64,000 bases of DNA from NCBI RefSeq assembly GCF_029350975.1, contig NZ_JARKMR010000001.1, positions 1,302,001 through 1,366,000 on the forward strand. The letters run 5' to 3'. Both the position numbers and the translations under genes were made by a program. This DNA comes from Maribacter zhoushanensis. Its GTDB lineage: Bacteria > Bacteroidota > Bacteroidia > Flavobacteriales > Flavobacteriaceae. Below, in pieces: positions 1 to 10,874 of this stretch (positions within the stretch are counted from its first letter, which is position 1; the number at the start of each line of letters is the position of its first letter). Under the pieces are notes generated by a model that made no database searches, had not been told where the DNA came from, and worked only from the letters and a program-made list of their open reading frames with translations.

Positions 1-3000
1 TCTGCACCTGAACAACTAACTTCAATAGGAGTTGCGGTGAAATCTGGACGAACAGCTGCGGGTATGGTCACCGTAAATGTTCTAAAACAATTTGTAGAAG
101 CGGTACCAATATCATATACATTGACAGTATAATCTGTATCAATAGTATTGTCCGGAACGCCTACTGGTACATTCATTGCACCACCTGTAAGAGTTTGGCG
201 TGTTACTACATCTGTTAATGAGCTGTCAAGAATTTCGAACTCATAATTCCCAGAGCCTGAAATACCTTCAATAGCTATTTCAGCCTCAAAACCAGCATCA
301 CAACCAGGTGCCTTATCTAAATTAGCAGAAGCCTGTAGAGTAGGGTGTACCACTATATTAGTATCTTCTGTACAACCTGTAGCGTCTTTTATAAATATAG
401 TATAGCTGCCAGCTGCTACGGTATTGTAAACTCCGCCATTATTTTGGTATGTACTACCGCCATCAATGGAATAAAGAATAGTTCCTGTACCTGTAGCATC
501 TATAGTAACTGATGCATTTGTATCACAATTTGCAATGACCACATCATCAATAGTTGGTGCGGCTGTAAAGCTCATAGTAACATCATTAAGAGGATACGAA
601 CAACCATATTGATCCTCTACATTAACCGTATATGTTCCTGCAGGAGAACCTGCTGGTATTTCTATAGGGTTATCACCTGTTGCTGTAATAGTAGAGAAAG
701 TTGCAGGACCTGTAATAGTATAGAAGTAAGTACCTCCACCGCCTTGAGTATTTTCGATCAGTATTAATCCAGGATTTTCACATGAAATATCTTGCTCGGA
801 TTTAGCGACTCCTGTAATAATATCCAATTCATCTAGAATAGCATTTTCACTGGCACTGATACATTGTTGATTATCAGCGTCGTCTATTTGCGTTACTTGA
901 ATATAGTATTCATTAGCGGAAAGGCCACTTACGGTAATAGTATTACTGTAGGCTACAAAACCTGCACTTTGATCAATAATGTTATTATCGGTATCAAATA
1001 AGGTCCATTCCATTCTATTTTCTGTCAATCCATCTTCATCAACTATTGTGTATGTAATTTCACCGTTGTTCGCTAAATTACAAGAAGGATTAATTTCTGG
1101 TGTAATAGTCATTGGTAGACCCCCGGCAATTTCATTTACGTTTACCGTACTTTGTCTTATACAGGTTGAAGGGGTGTTGTTGTCCCTAACATAGAATACA
1201 TAAGTTCTACCTGGTATTAAATTAGTGAATTCATACATACCATGACCTGCAGTAACTGCTGTACCATCCAAATGGAAACTTCCTCCAGCATACCAAGTAG
1301 CTGTGCTTTCATCAAAGTTCGATGGGTCATTTGAAAAAGCATATTCATAACCAGGTACACCTTCACCACCTTGAACCTTAACTTTTAATTCATCACAGTT
1401 CTCTACAACCGATGATGTAGTAATATCTAAATCATCTAATGGATAAGGTATTATTTCTCTTGGTAAATCTGTTTGACAAATTACATTGCCACTACCGTCT
1501 ATTGTTCTAAGCGATGGGAAAACTTCATCACCAGATGTAAGTCCGGTTCTGAAACTAGTTCCTGTCTGCCAAGTACTACCGCCATCTTCACTATATTCAA
1601 TTGTTCCTGCTAGACCAGTGGTAACATTTGTGAAATCGAATCCAAAATCGGTATCGGTTCCACTACAGTCACTGGCATAGGCTAAAACAATGTCAGCTGT
1701 AAGTTCTGCTGGTGCTGTAATAGTAACAGTTTCCGTTTCTGAACATCCTGCTTCGTCTGTAATAATAACGTCATATTCACCAGGTGCCAGGTTATAGTAA
1801 GTTTTAGTAGTTCCCACTACATTATTTTGTACTTGATCTGGTGTACCGTTAGTAACATCTACCAATCTATAATCGAAAGGAGAAAGTCCGTCGTTAATAG
1901 TTACTTCAATAGTACCGGTGCCATCATGACAATCTGGGTCTGTGGCTACAGCAGTTATATCTAGTACCGGATTTGCGGCAACGGTCTCTGTAACCATTGT
2001 TTGGCAGGCATCCGTACCATTTGCTTTGTCTCTTACGTAGATATCATAATCACCTATATTGGCTAGTGCTACTGTTGTTGAATTACTAGCTGCGAAATCA
2101 GCATCGGTTACCGTATTTCCAGAAGGAATAAATGCGTACATGAAATTATTGTCTCCGCCAGAAGCTGTTGCCGTTAAGCTACCATCTGCACATAAACTTG
2201 CATTTACAGCGACAACACTAAGTGAAATTGTTGGAGCTATTGTTATTGATTGAATAGCTGAAGCACAACCGTATTGGTCATTTACTTCAACATCATAGGT
2301 TCCTTCAGATAAATTATTGAAGGTATATGCTACGTCTGTAATAGTAGATGGTGTTTGCCATGCTCCGCCATTAATTCTAAATGAATAATTACCATTACCA
2401 TCAGTTACCGTAGCGGTTACCGTACCGTTGCTTAGACCATCATAACATTGTGTAGCTGTTAGATCAAAAGCTATGGTATCTGGTTGAACTACATTTACTG
2501 TTGTTGTTGAAATAACTTCACAGTTATTCTGATCTCTAACCCTAACATGGTAATTACCAGCTGGTACGTTCAAGAACTGTGGTGAGTTACTAAAAGCTCT
2601 AACTACAGTATTATCTGTTAATTCTAATTGGTACTCGTAACCAGGTGTGCCTTCAGCTGCAGAAGCCTGCAAAGTGGCACCAGTATTAAAACAAGTGAAT
2701 TCTGCATTTTGTTGAAGATCAGCAGTTAATGCATTTGGTGATGTCAACGTTGCTGAAGTCGCTGAGGTTGCCGTACATGAATTATCGTCAATTTTTTCGA
2801 CCATAACTGTATATGTACCATCGGCAAGCGCTAAAGGTGTCGTAATTGGAGATGTAGTTTCCGTAATCCAAGTTGCTCCATTATCAATAGAATATTGATA
2901 ACCTACAGTGGTGTCAAAATTAGAAACCTCAAAACGAATACTACCATTATCGCTACCGTTACAAGTAGGGTCGGTACTACCTAAAATGGCTACTTCAAAA

Positions 3001-6000
3001 GTTTTTCCTGTTTCAACAATTACTGAAATATCTTGTGTTTGTTCACATAACTCCGGAGTTTGTGATGCCTGAATATCATCTAAAACCAAGAAGTTACCAT
3101 TGTCGCTATTAAGATTGGTACGTAATACAACCCCAACAGCGGTATTTGCACCTGGATCAATAGTAACTGTTCTTAAATGCCAGTCATCTGCATTGTTATT
3201 TTGAGGAATAGCTGCTGTTGCCTGACTACTAATTACATTACCAGAACCATCAACCAATTCTACCAATATTTCTGGGTCGTTACCAGAGGCATTGTCAATT
3301 AATATGTTGTAGGCGTAAAATGAGATTGTTATTTCTTGATTGGCAAGTGCTTCTAATCCTGTTCTTGACCATAGAATATTGTTATCTCCGGCTGAGGTAC
3401 TAACCCCAATTGCCATAAACCTACCATCGGTTATGCCAGAATGATCATTAGGACTTCTCCAAGATACATTTGGGTTGGTTATTCTATTCGTAACCGCATA
3501 TTCAGCATTTACCAAAATTCCTGCAGGACCTAAATTACAGTCCGTATCTGTGCCATCTTGTGGTTCGTAGCAATATCCTGCCCCAATTTCAGCAATCTGT
3601 GTGGTAACACCGGCTCCGAAATCTTCATAGAATAAAGTGCTTTGATCCGCAGCTATTAAACTTGTATAGCCAACAGTAATTGTCTGTGTACCTGAAGCAA
3701 CATTATTGAATACATTACTATCTAGTGGTGAGTTGTCAGTACCGTTTAATTTATAACTATATGTAAAGTCTGCAGTGTTAGAAGGGGTAATCGTTACTAC
3801 GCCGTCCCCATCACATTCATAAGTTATTGCATTCGTGAAAGTAGGGTCTATAGCAGCTGTAGGTACGATAATTTCTAAAGGTGTTTCACAACCTAAAGCA
3901 TCTTTTATAGCTAATTGATATGTACCAGGTGTTAAACGTTGCTCGTCAACTGAAGAGAACGTGCTACCGCCATCAAAACTATATTCATATGGAGCTTGAC
4001 CACCACTACCATTTAATATCTTCACTAAAGCAGTTGGAGTTGCCGCACCAGATGTATCACAAGACGCATCTTCTATAATAGAAGGAGATGCCGTTAAAAG
4101 AAATGGCTGGGTAACTTCATACTCTAAAGTCTCTGTACATGCATTACCTTGGTTACTATTAGAATCCGTTACCGTTATGGTATAAGTTCCGGCAGCTAAA
4201 TTGTTAAAGAAGTTTTCCGTTTGGTACGTTGCGCCACCATCAAGACTGTATTGGTATGGTGCATTACCACCAGATGCGGTAATGGTTAATACAGAAGTAG
4301 CTGAATCTGCACATATAATATCTGTATTTGATGCACTTATGGTAATTGTACCTAAATCTTCCATAGTTACAATGTTTGATAAACCGTAACAACCATTGTC
4401 ATCTCTGATTACGAATACATAATCACCATCTTCATTAGGTATATATGTAGAAGAAGTATCATATCCGAATAGGAATGTTGGATTAGATGTAAATTCAGAA
4501 TCAGGAATTGTTGTTTCGTCAGCATATGGTGCTACACCATCTTTACTATAGATAGCAAATTCGTATCCTGTTGTACCACCTGTGGCAACTAAGTCTATTA
4601 CACCCGCAGTACAGGTAATATTATCCTGATTTGTTGCTGTTAACCTTAGTTCAGGAATTTCGTCTACGGTGATAGTTTTTTCGTCACTACAACCATCTGT
4701 TGTAGTTGTTACGATTACGTAATCATCTGCTGAAAGACCAGTAAATGTATGCGTATTGTCAGAGGAAAGTAAATAATTAGTTACCAAGGCTCCTTTACCA
4801 CCGCTACCGTTATCAAAATAAAGCTCATAGCTATATTCTGGTGAAACGTTCAATGCCTGTATAGAAATTGTTCCTGCATCTGTACAATCAAATGGAGTTG
4901 AACTGATCGTTGTCTCAAAAATTCTTTCAGCAATACCTATTTCTTCGGTTTCGAATACACAACTGTTCTCAATTGGTGCACCTGTTGTAGGGTTTAGTTG
5001 TGTTATCTGTACTTTGTAAGTACCGCTAGTTGCAATAGCAAAGTTTGGACCTTGAACAGCGCTAAATGGCACGGCTATAGTATTGTTTTCTACATCATAT
5101 AATTGATAACCATAACCCGGACCTAAATCTATAACTCTAATAGAACCTTCTGTATCACAAATGATGTCTGAAGAATCTGGCTCAGGAATATCTAATGTAT
5201 TTTGGTATGCGTTGAAATAGAATCTACTGAAACATCCGCCTTCATAACCTATTACAACTCTGTATTTACCACTTTCGGTTACGGTAAAATTATCTGCATC
5301 TGTTTCTTCGTTCCATGTCCAACCACTAGCTGTATTTGCACAATCATCGCTAACATCACCACAAGTAGCAACGTTACAACTTGCTTCGTCAAGTTTCTCC
5401 CATTTAATGGTTAAAGCATCTGTTATGCCTAATTGAATAAATGCGCTATCAGTATCTCCACAAAGAAAAATGTGTGGCATTGAGCTATTATCGTTAGAAC
5501 AAGTAACGGTTTCTCCTTGAATGTCATTATCAGGATTACTATCACTATTCACTTGATTTAAATAACTAATGATAGGGTTGGTTTGAGTTTCACCATAACG
5601 TTCAACAGTAATTAGTTCAGTATGACTAGCACAGCCAGAGGTTGATGTTTTCTCTACAATGTAGTTTCCTATAGTTGTTACTGTCAATGTGTTTGAAGTA
5701 CCGTCGTCTAAAATAGTATCTCCGGCATCAATAGCACCATCATTATTTGTATCAATTGCCCAAGTATAAGTCTCAAAACCTATTCCGGCAGAAAGTGTAC
5801 CGCTAACACCACAAAGTTCAACCGTACGTGCAACATTACAATTTGCCAGTGCATCAGATACATTGTTGGCCGCTACTTCTAAAGTTGTGGTACATGCACC
5901 TGCAGGGTTACTGCCATCTTCGTCTGAAAAGGTGTTTGTATTCAATGTTCCAGAATAGTTGGCATATGCGTGATTTTCTAGTTGAGAGGCACAAGCCGCT

Positions 6001-9000
6001 GCAAACTCAGAACAGTCGCCTGCAACAGAAACCGTAATTTTAATCTTATACTCTGGGTCATCAATTTCAACCAGTGCATCTGGTATAGAAAAAGTGATAG
6101 TTCTGGTACTTTCTACATAACTACTTGTTACACCAGGGGCATCGTCAATATTTATATCGTTTAAACTTACATTATCAGGTAAAACATTTTTTATAGTAAA
6201 ATTCGTAGCATCATCATCGCCCGTATTCTGAAATCTTAAAACGTAGTTGTATGTATCACCTAAATCTACATCCTCCCCATTAATATCGGTGCCGCCCAAT
6301 AATTCAGAAGTATTGCCTAAAACAATTACTGGAGCAAATACTTGAGTGTAAGATGCTGCATTTACAGTACCATCATTTGGGTCAACTGCAGGAACTCCCG
6401 TTCCATATTCACCACCATCACCACCATCTGTTGCATCATCTTTGTAATATTCGTTGGCATCACTACAACCATTATCATCACTATCTAAGTCTAAATGATC
6501 TGGTAAGCCATCCATATCAGTATCTAGATTTGCACAAAATCCTGAAAATGAAGCTGTATTATAAGATAAAAAGGCAACGTCGGCATTTGAACTAAGTTGT
6601 AATCGAAGATATGCCACATCAGCTAAATTAGCCGCAGGTATACCAAATTCTGACAATTCTACTGTTGCTAAACGATAATCTCTTGTTGTGTTATTATAGA
6701 AAATGCTTCCGTTTGAGTGGTAAATATCTAATCTGTACCTACCTACAACATCGGCAAGTGCTCCGCCACTATAAGCCTGTACTCTTACAGCATTTCCTAG
6801 AGGAGCACCTGTTGCATCATAAAGACTTACAACGTGACCGACACCACTAGGGTCTGCAACTTGAGTTAATAAAATATCTGGTATACCATCGCCAACGTTA
6901 GTAGCTACAATGGGATCTATTTCATAAGTCCATGTATCACCAATGTTAACAATACCAGAACCAAGGTCCAATCCGTTTTGCCCGTGGGTCAACAATGGAT
7001 TTAATGCGTCTGTGGTAGGGTCATTTATAATAGTTAACCCTAAAGCATTATCCTCATTCCCATCATTTAAATTAGATTCAAAGGTTGCTTCACTATAAAT
7101 ATTATTTGAAGGTGTCAAAGCCATCCAGCTAGATTCTGTTGCAGAAATATCCGCAGTTCCATCATTATTGGAGTCTATGCCATCAAATAAACCATTCCCG
7201 TTAGCGTCATAAAGGTCATCGTCTGCAACCCCAGTTGTAAAAGTTGTTCCACCAGTGGTAAATGCCAACAATTCATGTGATAAGGTTGGTAATACCGGAT
7301 TTATTGAGCTTGTAGAACTTCTCCAAAAACCTGCGTAATTAGAGAAAATCTCAGTTATTGCAGTACCACCTTGTACAGTGCTTGATGGTGAGGTGAAATT
7401 AACATCACTAGATATGATACACATTTGCTCAACAGCATCATATATACCATCATTATCATCATCTAAATCAACGCTGTCTACAACACCGTCATTGTCAAAA
7501 TCATTATGGACTATAATTCGGGCGGAAGGCTCATCTCTTGTAATATTGGCGTCCGTTTGGTCTTGGGTATTCGTAGCTATATTTACTAGATTGAGTAAAG
7601 GTAAGATGTCAATTTCGTCTGCGGTTACTTCTAGGGTTAAAAATGCTACTTCACCAGGAGCCAAAGTACCAATATTCCAAACACTACCGTTAAAGGTTCC
7701 AGTGATTGTAGTAGCCTGAACTAATGTTAATCCTTCAGGAATGTTATCTGTTACCTGTAAATTTGTAATATCATTAAAGTATAAATTCTCTGCTCTAATA
7801 GTAAATGTTGCAGTTTCACCTTCAGTTATTTCAGATTTATCAACTGTTTTTTTAATTTGAACATCTGGTTCACAATAGAATATTTTAATGGTTTGCGAAT
7901 CATAGGTACAAGGTCCTTTGGTTCCTCTAACATAGTAGTCACCAGCAATTGTTGCCGCATAATCATATGAATTAGCACCAGGGATGGCTACCCCATCAAA
8001 AAACCATTGGTAGGCATCAAAATTGTCATCTGAAGCTTCAAAAATACTTGAGCCAGAAAAACATTCCCCTACAGTTCCACCATTAATTTGTAGTATAACT
8101 TCTGGTACAGTATCAAATCCAGAAAAATAACCTGCAACACCACGAGCGCCGTTAAACCCGAAAAAACCAATAGCCATTGGTCCTGTTGACGTTACGTTAA
8201 TGTCACCATCTAAATTTGGAATGTAGAAAGTTTTCCAGTCATCTGATCCAGCAACCGGGTCAGAAGCGGGTTTAGAAACCTCTACACCATTTTCAAATAC
8301 CTTAACATTGGCATCTGGAGTATTTACAGAAGCAATAATGGTTAAACCACCAGTAACATCAGTACCGGCCATGTTTCTAATGTCTGGAATATTGTCCATT
8401 ACATCTGGTAATAAACAGTTTACCGGTGCAACAAAATTTAGACCTTGAGTGTAGTTCGCAGTTGCTCCTGCTAAACTTTGATATGCATATACATCTTTGG
8501 AAGTTGTTACATACATATTTGCACCAGCAGTATTACTTGAATAATTGCTACTTGGTATTTTAAAATATTCACCATTATCTATGGTTGCAATTGCTGTAGT
8601 ATTGCCATTTACAAATATTTGGGTGTTGTCTGCAGTACCAATTACTAAAGGAAATTCCGTAAGTCCGCTAGTAGAACCATTACCTCTAATGAATACATAT
8701 TCTTTTCCTAATTTATTGATGGGAACTGGTTGGTCTATACCGGCATCTCTATGGCTTTGTCCGTCTTGACTACCAAAGTTCATAGACCCGTTACTTATTA
8801 CAATATCTTTTGTCGCTACAATAGAGGCCCCGATCCACCCATCTTCATGAGCTTGTGAATAGCTAGTGCCTATATATGTTTCATATACAAAAGATTCGTT
8901 GGCGTTAAGTGTTATTGTGTGTGAGTTAGCAGTTATCCCCGCTCTATCATTACCGACCCTGAATTCGCAATCGGGATCATAACCTGATAATACTACCGTG

Positions 9001-9530
9001 GTATTATCTTCTGTAGCCATAATACCTAATGTATTCGATTTTGATGAATGTGTACCTTTGTTAGGAACACCGCCCCACTTAAAATTAGTACCCATTGCCT
9101 GTCTACCCTTGGCTGTTAAAGATGCCGCTTGAGAGCCAGAGTTACCTCTGTAGTTGACATAAAACTTTTCTCCACCTGCAGAAACAAAACGTAAACCACT
9201 ATTGGTAAGTACTGTACCAGTGTTAGCGTTAGTTACAAGTGTAATATTGTTATCACCATTTGCCAAGGTCCATAATCCCGGGTTAAGTCTATCTATTGTA
9301 AATGTTTGTACAATTGTGTTAGAAGTACCTTGGTACGCGTAAACGTTGAAAGGTGTGGTTTCTGGAGTAGACAAATGAATAGCTTGGTTCTGAATAGCTG
9401 CATTGTTTTGACCTTGCTTCATTGGAGGTAAATAATGAAGGTCGCTCAATTGTGCAGATCCTAAGAAGGAGCTCAATGCTATTAGAAAAAACAGTAAGAA
9501 TTTAATTTTCGATTTAATCTGAGTAATCAT
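1..9530 (-). CDS. Giant secreted SprB-type adhesin (partial, C-terminus outside window)
   Basis: The reading frame is open from ATG at 9530 to the window edge, giving at least 3176 residues; the C-terminus is missing. A signal peptide (residues 1-25, ending GSA-Q) is followed by a region like the IgGFc-binding N-terminal domain (about 60-430). Next come a DUF11-like domain (about 555-640), two acidic thrombospondin type 3-like calcium-binding stretches (about 677-700 and 1000-1020), and a second DUF11-like domain (about 1077-1160). From about 1210 to the edge there are many SprB-like repeats with the pattern YxYSxDGG..., GxYTVxVxD, GC. A jelly-roll-like insert starting YEDFGAGV sits near 1965-2155. 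Such proteins are exported by the type IX system and anchored at the cell surface, where they act in gliding or adhesion. The sorting domain would lie outside the window. Function is inferred from domains. Confidence 0.9.
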   Translation of the reverse strand, partial: MITQIKSKIKFLLFFLIALSSFLGSAQLSDLHYLPPMKQGQNNAAIQNQAIHLSTPETTPFNVYAYQGTSNTIVQTFTIDRLNPGLWTLANGDNNITLVTNANTGTVLTNSGLRFVSAGGEKFYVNYRGNSGSQAASLTAKGRQAMGTNFKWGGVPNKGTHSSKSNTLGIMATEDNTTVVLSGYDPDCEFRVGNDRAGITANSHTITLNANESFVYETYIGTSYSQAHEDGWIGASIVATKDIVISNGSMNFGSQDGQSHRDAGIDQPVPINKLGKEYVFIRGNGSTSGLTEFPLVIGTADNTQIFVNGNTTAIATIDNGEYFKIPSSNYSSNTAGANMYVTTSKDVYAYQSLAGATANYTQGLNFVAPVNCLLPDVMDNIPDIRNMAGTDVTGGLTIIASVNTPDANVKVFENGVEVSKPASDPVAGSDDWKTFYIPNLDGDINVTSTGPMAIGFFGFNGARGVAGYFSGFDTVPEVILQINGGTVGECFSGSSIFEASDDNFDAYQWFFDGVAIPGANSYDYAATIAGDYYVRGTKGPCTYDSQTIKIFYCEPDVQIKKTVDKSEITEGETATFTIRAENLYFNDITNLQVTDNIPEGLTLVQATTITGTFNGSVWNIGTLAPGEVAFLTLEVTADEIDILPLLNLVNIATNTQDQTDANITRDEPSARIIVHNDFDNDGVVDSVDLDDDNDGIYDAVEQMCIISSDVNFTSPSSTVQGGTAITEIFSNYAGFWRSSTSSINPVLPTLSHELLAFTTGGTTFTTGVADDDLYDANGNGLFDGIDSNNDGTADISATESSWMALTPSNNIYSEATFESNLNDGNEDNALGLTIINDPTTDALNPLLTHGQNGLDLGSGIVNIGDTWTYEIDPIVATNVGDGIPDILLTQVADPSGVGHVVSLYDATGAPLGNAVRVQAYSGGALADVVGRYRLDIYHSNGSIFYNNTTRDYRLATVELSEFGIPAANLADVAYLRLQLSSNADVAFLSYNTASFSGFCANLDTDMDGLPDHLDLDSDDNGCSDANEYYKDDATDGGDGGEYGTGVPAVDPNDGTVNAASYTQVFAPVIVLGNTSELLGGTDINGEDVDLGDTYNYVLRFQNTGDDDATNFTIKNVLPDNVSLNDINIDDAPGVTSSYVESTRTITFSIPDALVEIDDPEYKIKITVSVAGDCSEFAAACASQLENHAYANYSGTLNTNTFSDEDGSNPAGACTTTLEVAANNVSDALANCNVARTVELCGVSGTLSAGIGFETYTWAIDTNNDGAIDAGDTILDDGTSNTLTVTTIGNYIVEKTSTSGCASHTELITVERYGETQTNPIISYLNQVNSDSNPDNDIQGETVTCSNDNSSMPHIFLCGDTDSAFIQLGITDALTIKWEKLDEASCNVATCGDVSDDCANTASGWTWNEETDADNFTVTESGKYRVVIGYEGGCFSRFYFNAYQNTLDIPEPDSSDIICDTEGSIRVIDLGPGYGYQLYDVENNTIAVPFSAVQGPNFAIATSGTYKVQITQLNPTTGAPIENSCVFETEEIGIAERIFETTISSTPFDCTDAGTISIQALNVSPEYSYELYFDNGSGGKGALVTNYLLSSDNTHTFTGLSADDYVIVTTTTDGCSDEKTITVDEIPELRLTATNQDNITCTAGVIDLVATGGTTGYEFAIYSKDGVAPYADETTIPDSEFTSNPTFLFGYDTSSTYIPNEDGDYVFVIRDDNGCYGLSNIVTMEDLGTITISASNTDIICADSATSVLTITASGGNAPYQYSLDGGATYQTENFFNNLAAGTYTITVTDSNSNQGNACTETLEYEVTQPFLLTASPSIIEDASCDTSGAATPTALVKILNGSGGQAPYEYSFDGGSTFSSVDEQRLTPGTYQLAIKDALGCETPLEIIVPTAAIDPTFTNAITYECDGDGVVTITPSNTADFTYSYKLNGTDNSPLDSNVFNNVASGTQTITVGYTSLIAADQSTLFYEDFGAGVTTQIAEIGAGYCYEPQDGTDTDCNLGPAGILVNAEYAVTNRITNPNVSWRSPNDHSGITDGRFMAIGVSTSAGDNNILWSRTGLEALANQEITISFYAYNILIDNASGNDPEILVELVDGSGNVISSQATAAIPQNNNADDWHLRTVTIDPGANTAVGVVLRTNLNSDNGNFLVLDDIQASQTPELCEQTQDISVIVETGKTFEVAILGSTDPTCNGSDNGSIRFEVSNFDTTVGYQYSIDNGATWITETTSPITTPLALADGTYTVMVEKIDDNSCTATSATSATLTSPNALTADLQQNAEFTCFNTGATLQASAAEGTPGYEYQLELTDNTVVRAFSNSPQFLNVPAGNYHVRVRDQNNCEVISTTTVNVVQPDTIAFDLTATQCYDGLSNGTVTATVTDGNGNYSFRINGGAWQTPSTITDVAYTFNNLSEGTYDVEVNDQYGCASAIQSITIAPTISLSVVAVNASLCADGSLTATASGGDNNFMYAFIPSGNTVTDADFAASNSTTVALANIGDYDIYVRDKANGTDACQTMVTETVAANPVLDITAVATDPDCHDGTGTIEVTINDGLSPFDYRLVDVTNGTPDQVQNNVVGTTKTYYNLAPGEYDVIITDEAGCSETETVTITAPAELTADIVLAYASDCSGTDTDFGFDFTNVTTGLAGTIEYSEDGGSTWQTGTSFRTGLTSGDEVFPSLRTIDGSGNVICQTDLPREIIPYPLDDLDITTSSVVENCDELKVKVQGGEGVPGYEYAFSNDPSNFDESTATWYAGGSFHLDGTAVTAGHGMYEFTNLIPGRTYVFYVRDNNTPSTCIRQSTVNVNEIAGGLPMTITPEINPSCNLANNGEITYTIVDEDGLTENRMEWTLFDTDNNIIDQSAGFVAYSNTITVSGLSANEYYIQVTQIDDADNQQCISASENAILDELDIITGVAKSEQDISCENPGLILIENTQGGGGTYFYTITGPATFSTITATGDNPIEIPAGSPAGTYTVNVEDQYGCSYPLNDVTMSFTAAPTIDDVVIANCDTNASVTIDATGTGTILYSIDGGSTYQNNGGVYNTVAAGSYTIFIKDATGCTEDTNIVVHPTLQASANLDKAPGCDAGFEAEIAIEGISGSGNYEFEILDSSLTDVVTRQTLTGGAMNVPVGVPDNTIDTDYTVNVYDIGTASTNCFRTFTVTIPAAVRPDFTATPIEVSCSGA

Positions 9531-9679
9531 CGGTATGGTTTCAAGTAGTACTAAAACAAATAAAGCAAGCTTTTAGCTCTTGGCTAAAAAAATGTTGTAT
9601 AAGTGCGATTTATGTTACTGTAGGTGTAAATTCTATATGCTTGATGATTTAAATTAGGCTTAATTGTTTATTTTGGAAG

Positions 9680-9687
9680 TAAATTTG
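9680..9687 (+). promoter_or_regulatory. Bacteroidota -7 promoter element (TAAATTTG)
   Basis: TAAATTTG matches TAnnTTTG and ends 4 bases before the ATG at 9692. Transcription would start almost at the start codon, giving a near-leaderless mRNA. No convincing -33 TTG was seen at the usual spacing. Confidence 0.5.
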
Positions 9688-9691
9688 TAGC

Positions 9692-10780
9692 ATGTCAGAA
9701 GAAAGATTAATGTCGAAAAAAAAACCTGCTTACCCGGTAAGTGAGGCTTTGGACGGCTATTTGGAACATTATAGCAGAAAGATTGAAATACCTATTTTTT
9801 ACGACGATTTGCTGAGGTTCGCAGGATCTGTTGTAGTGTATGATAAAAATGATGAAGATACCCTTTGGGTGCGTGCATATTATTCTGAATTTGATAGGAA
9901 AGAAATTGATGATAGTTTAAAGAAAGTCTATTCTATTTTACATTCTGATGGTAGTGATAATATTCATCAATATTTAAATGTAGATGCCGTTGATTTTTGC
10001 ACATTTGGTAACTCCAAACCTTTTAGAATTAAAGTCAGGAATATATTAAATGACAATTTCACCTATTTCTACATTAAAAAGACCGATGCTTCTCGTATTT
10101 ATGGGTTAGAATTAGAGCATATGCTTTCGCCCTACAACCTTAACTTCTTAGTATATAAGGATACCTTGATCGAAGAGCATATTGCTGGTATACCTGGTGA
10201 TGAATTTATAAAACATAATTTACCTAAATGTACACCAAGGGAAAAAGCGCAGTTGGCAAAAGAGTTTGTTAAGTTCAATGAGCGTTGCATGATTCGTTTG
10301 TTGGGAGATATGCGTTCGTATAACTATGTAATTGTGCCTACGCATGATTTTGATCACGTAGTGTATAAAATACGTGCCATAGATTTTGATCAACAATGTT
10401 TTGAGGGAAAACTAAAAGTATACAGACCTCAGTTTTTTAAGGAAAACTACCAAATGGTAGAATTGGTTCGTAAAAAATTAACCCACGATTCTGTTGATCA
10501 ATATAAACTGGAAGAACGCTCTATGGTAGCCAAAAGAATTTTAAGTTCTGGTAATAGAATTAAGAAATTACGGGCTATTTGTAAAACCGATGAAATTTCT
10601 ACTCCACAAAACATAACTATGTTAAGAGAGCAGATAGAGGTACTTACCATGGATATGGATTTCCAAAACTGCAAAACCATGGGAGAGGTCTTGGATTTAG
10701 CTTTAAATTTTGTACGAAGAAATTATGAAGATGTCAGTCTAAAACAAATTATAGAACATAATATTAAAATTAATAGCTAG
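9692..10780 (+). CDS. Conserved hypothetical protein with kinase-like residue layout
   Basis: This 362-residue soluble protein has no signal peptide or membrane segment. I do not recognise a named family. Its middle part follows the order of a protein-kinase-like or aminoglycoside-phosphotransferase-like fold: lysines K129/K130 in a strand-like stretch (FYIKK), glutamates E140/E142, a hinge-like EEHIAGIPGD (161-170), then LGDMRSYN with D206 and N211, and IDFD with D231 and D233. The first 100 residues are unlike a known domain. It is transcribed divergently from the giant adhesin and ends at a shared hairpin terminator. The start is supported by the TAnnTTTG box just upstream. Phosphotransfer activity is inference only. 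Confidence 0.85.
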   Translation: MSEERLMSKKKPAYPVSEALDGYLEHYSRKIEIPIFYDDLLRFAGSVVVYDKNDEDTLWVRAYYSEFDRKEIDDSLKKVYSILHSDGSDNIHQYLNVDAVDFCTFGNSKPFRIKVRNILNDNFTYFYIKKTDASRIYGLELEHMLSPYNLNFLVYKDTLIEEHIAGIPGDEFIKHNLPKCTPREKAQLAKEFVKFNERCMIRLLGDMRSYNYVIVPTHDFDHVVYKIRAIDFDQQCFEGKLKVYRPQFFKENYQMVELVRKKLTHDSVDQYKLEERSMVAKRILSSGNRIKKLRAICKTDEISTPQNITMLREQIEVLTMDMDFQNCKTMGEVLDLALNFVRRNYEDVSLKQIIEHNIKINS

Positions 10781-10805
10781 ATTATCTTCAGTAGATTATA
10801 GCAAT

Positions 10806-10844
10806 AAAAAGCCCGATTTTCAAATTTTGAAAATCGGGCTTTTT
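10806..10844. terminator. Bidirectional hairpin terminator
   Basis: A 19-bp perfect inverted repeat (AAAAAGCCCGATTTTCAAA and its complement, separated by one base) lies between two convergent genes. The A run and T run at its ends let it act on both strands. Confidence 0.9.
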
Positions 10845-10874
10845 ATTTACCTATTTAAGCTATCTATAATTTTA

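Noticed and set aside
979-8769. Several plus-strand frames of 60-113 codons within the first 9.5 kb, including a histidine-rich one near 6353-6595.
   Set aside because: They lie opposite the giant adhesin frame, which is continuous and has domain-level meaning. The histidine richness mirrors Asp/Gly codons of the calcium-binding stretch on the other strand.
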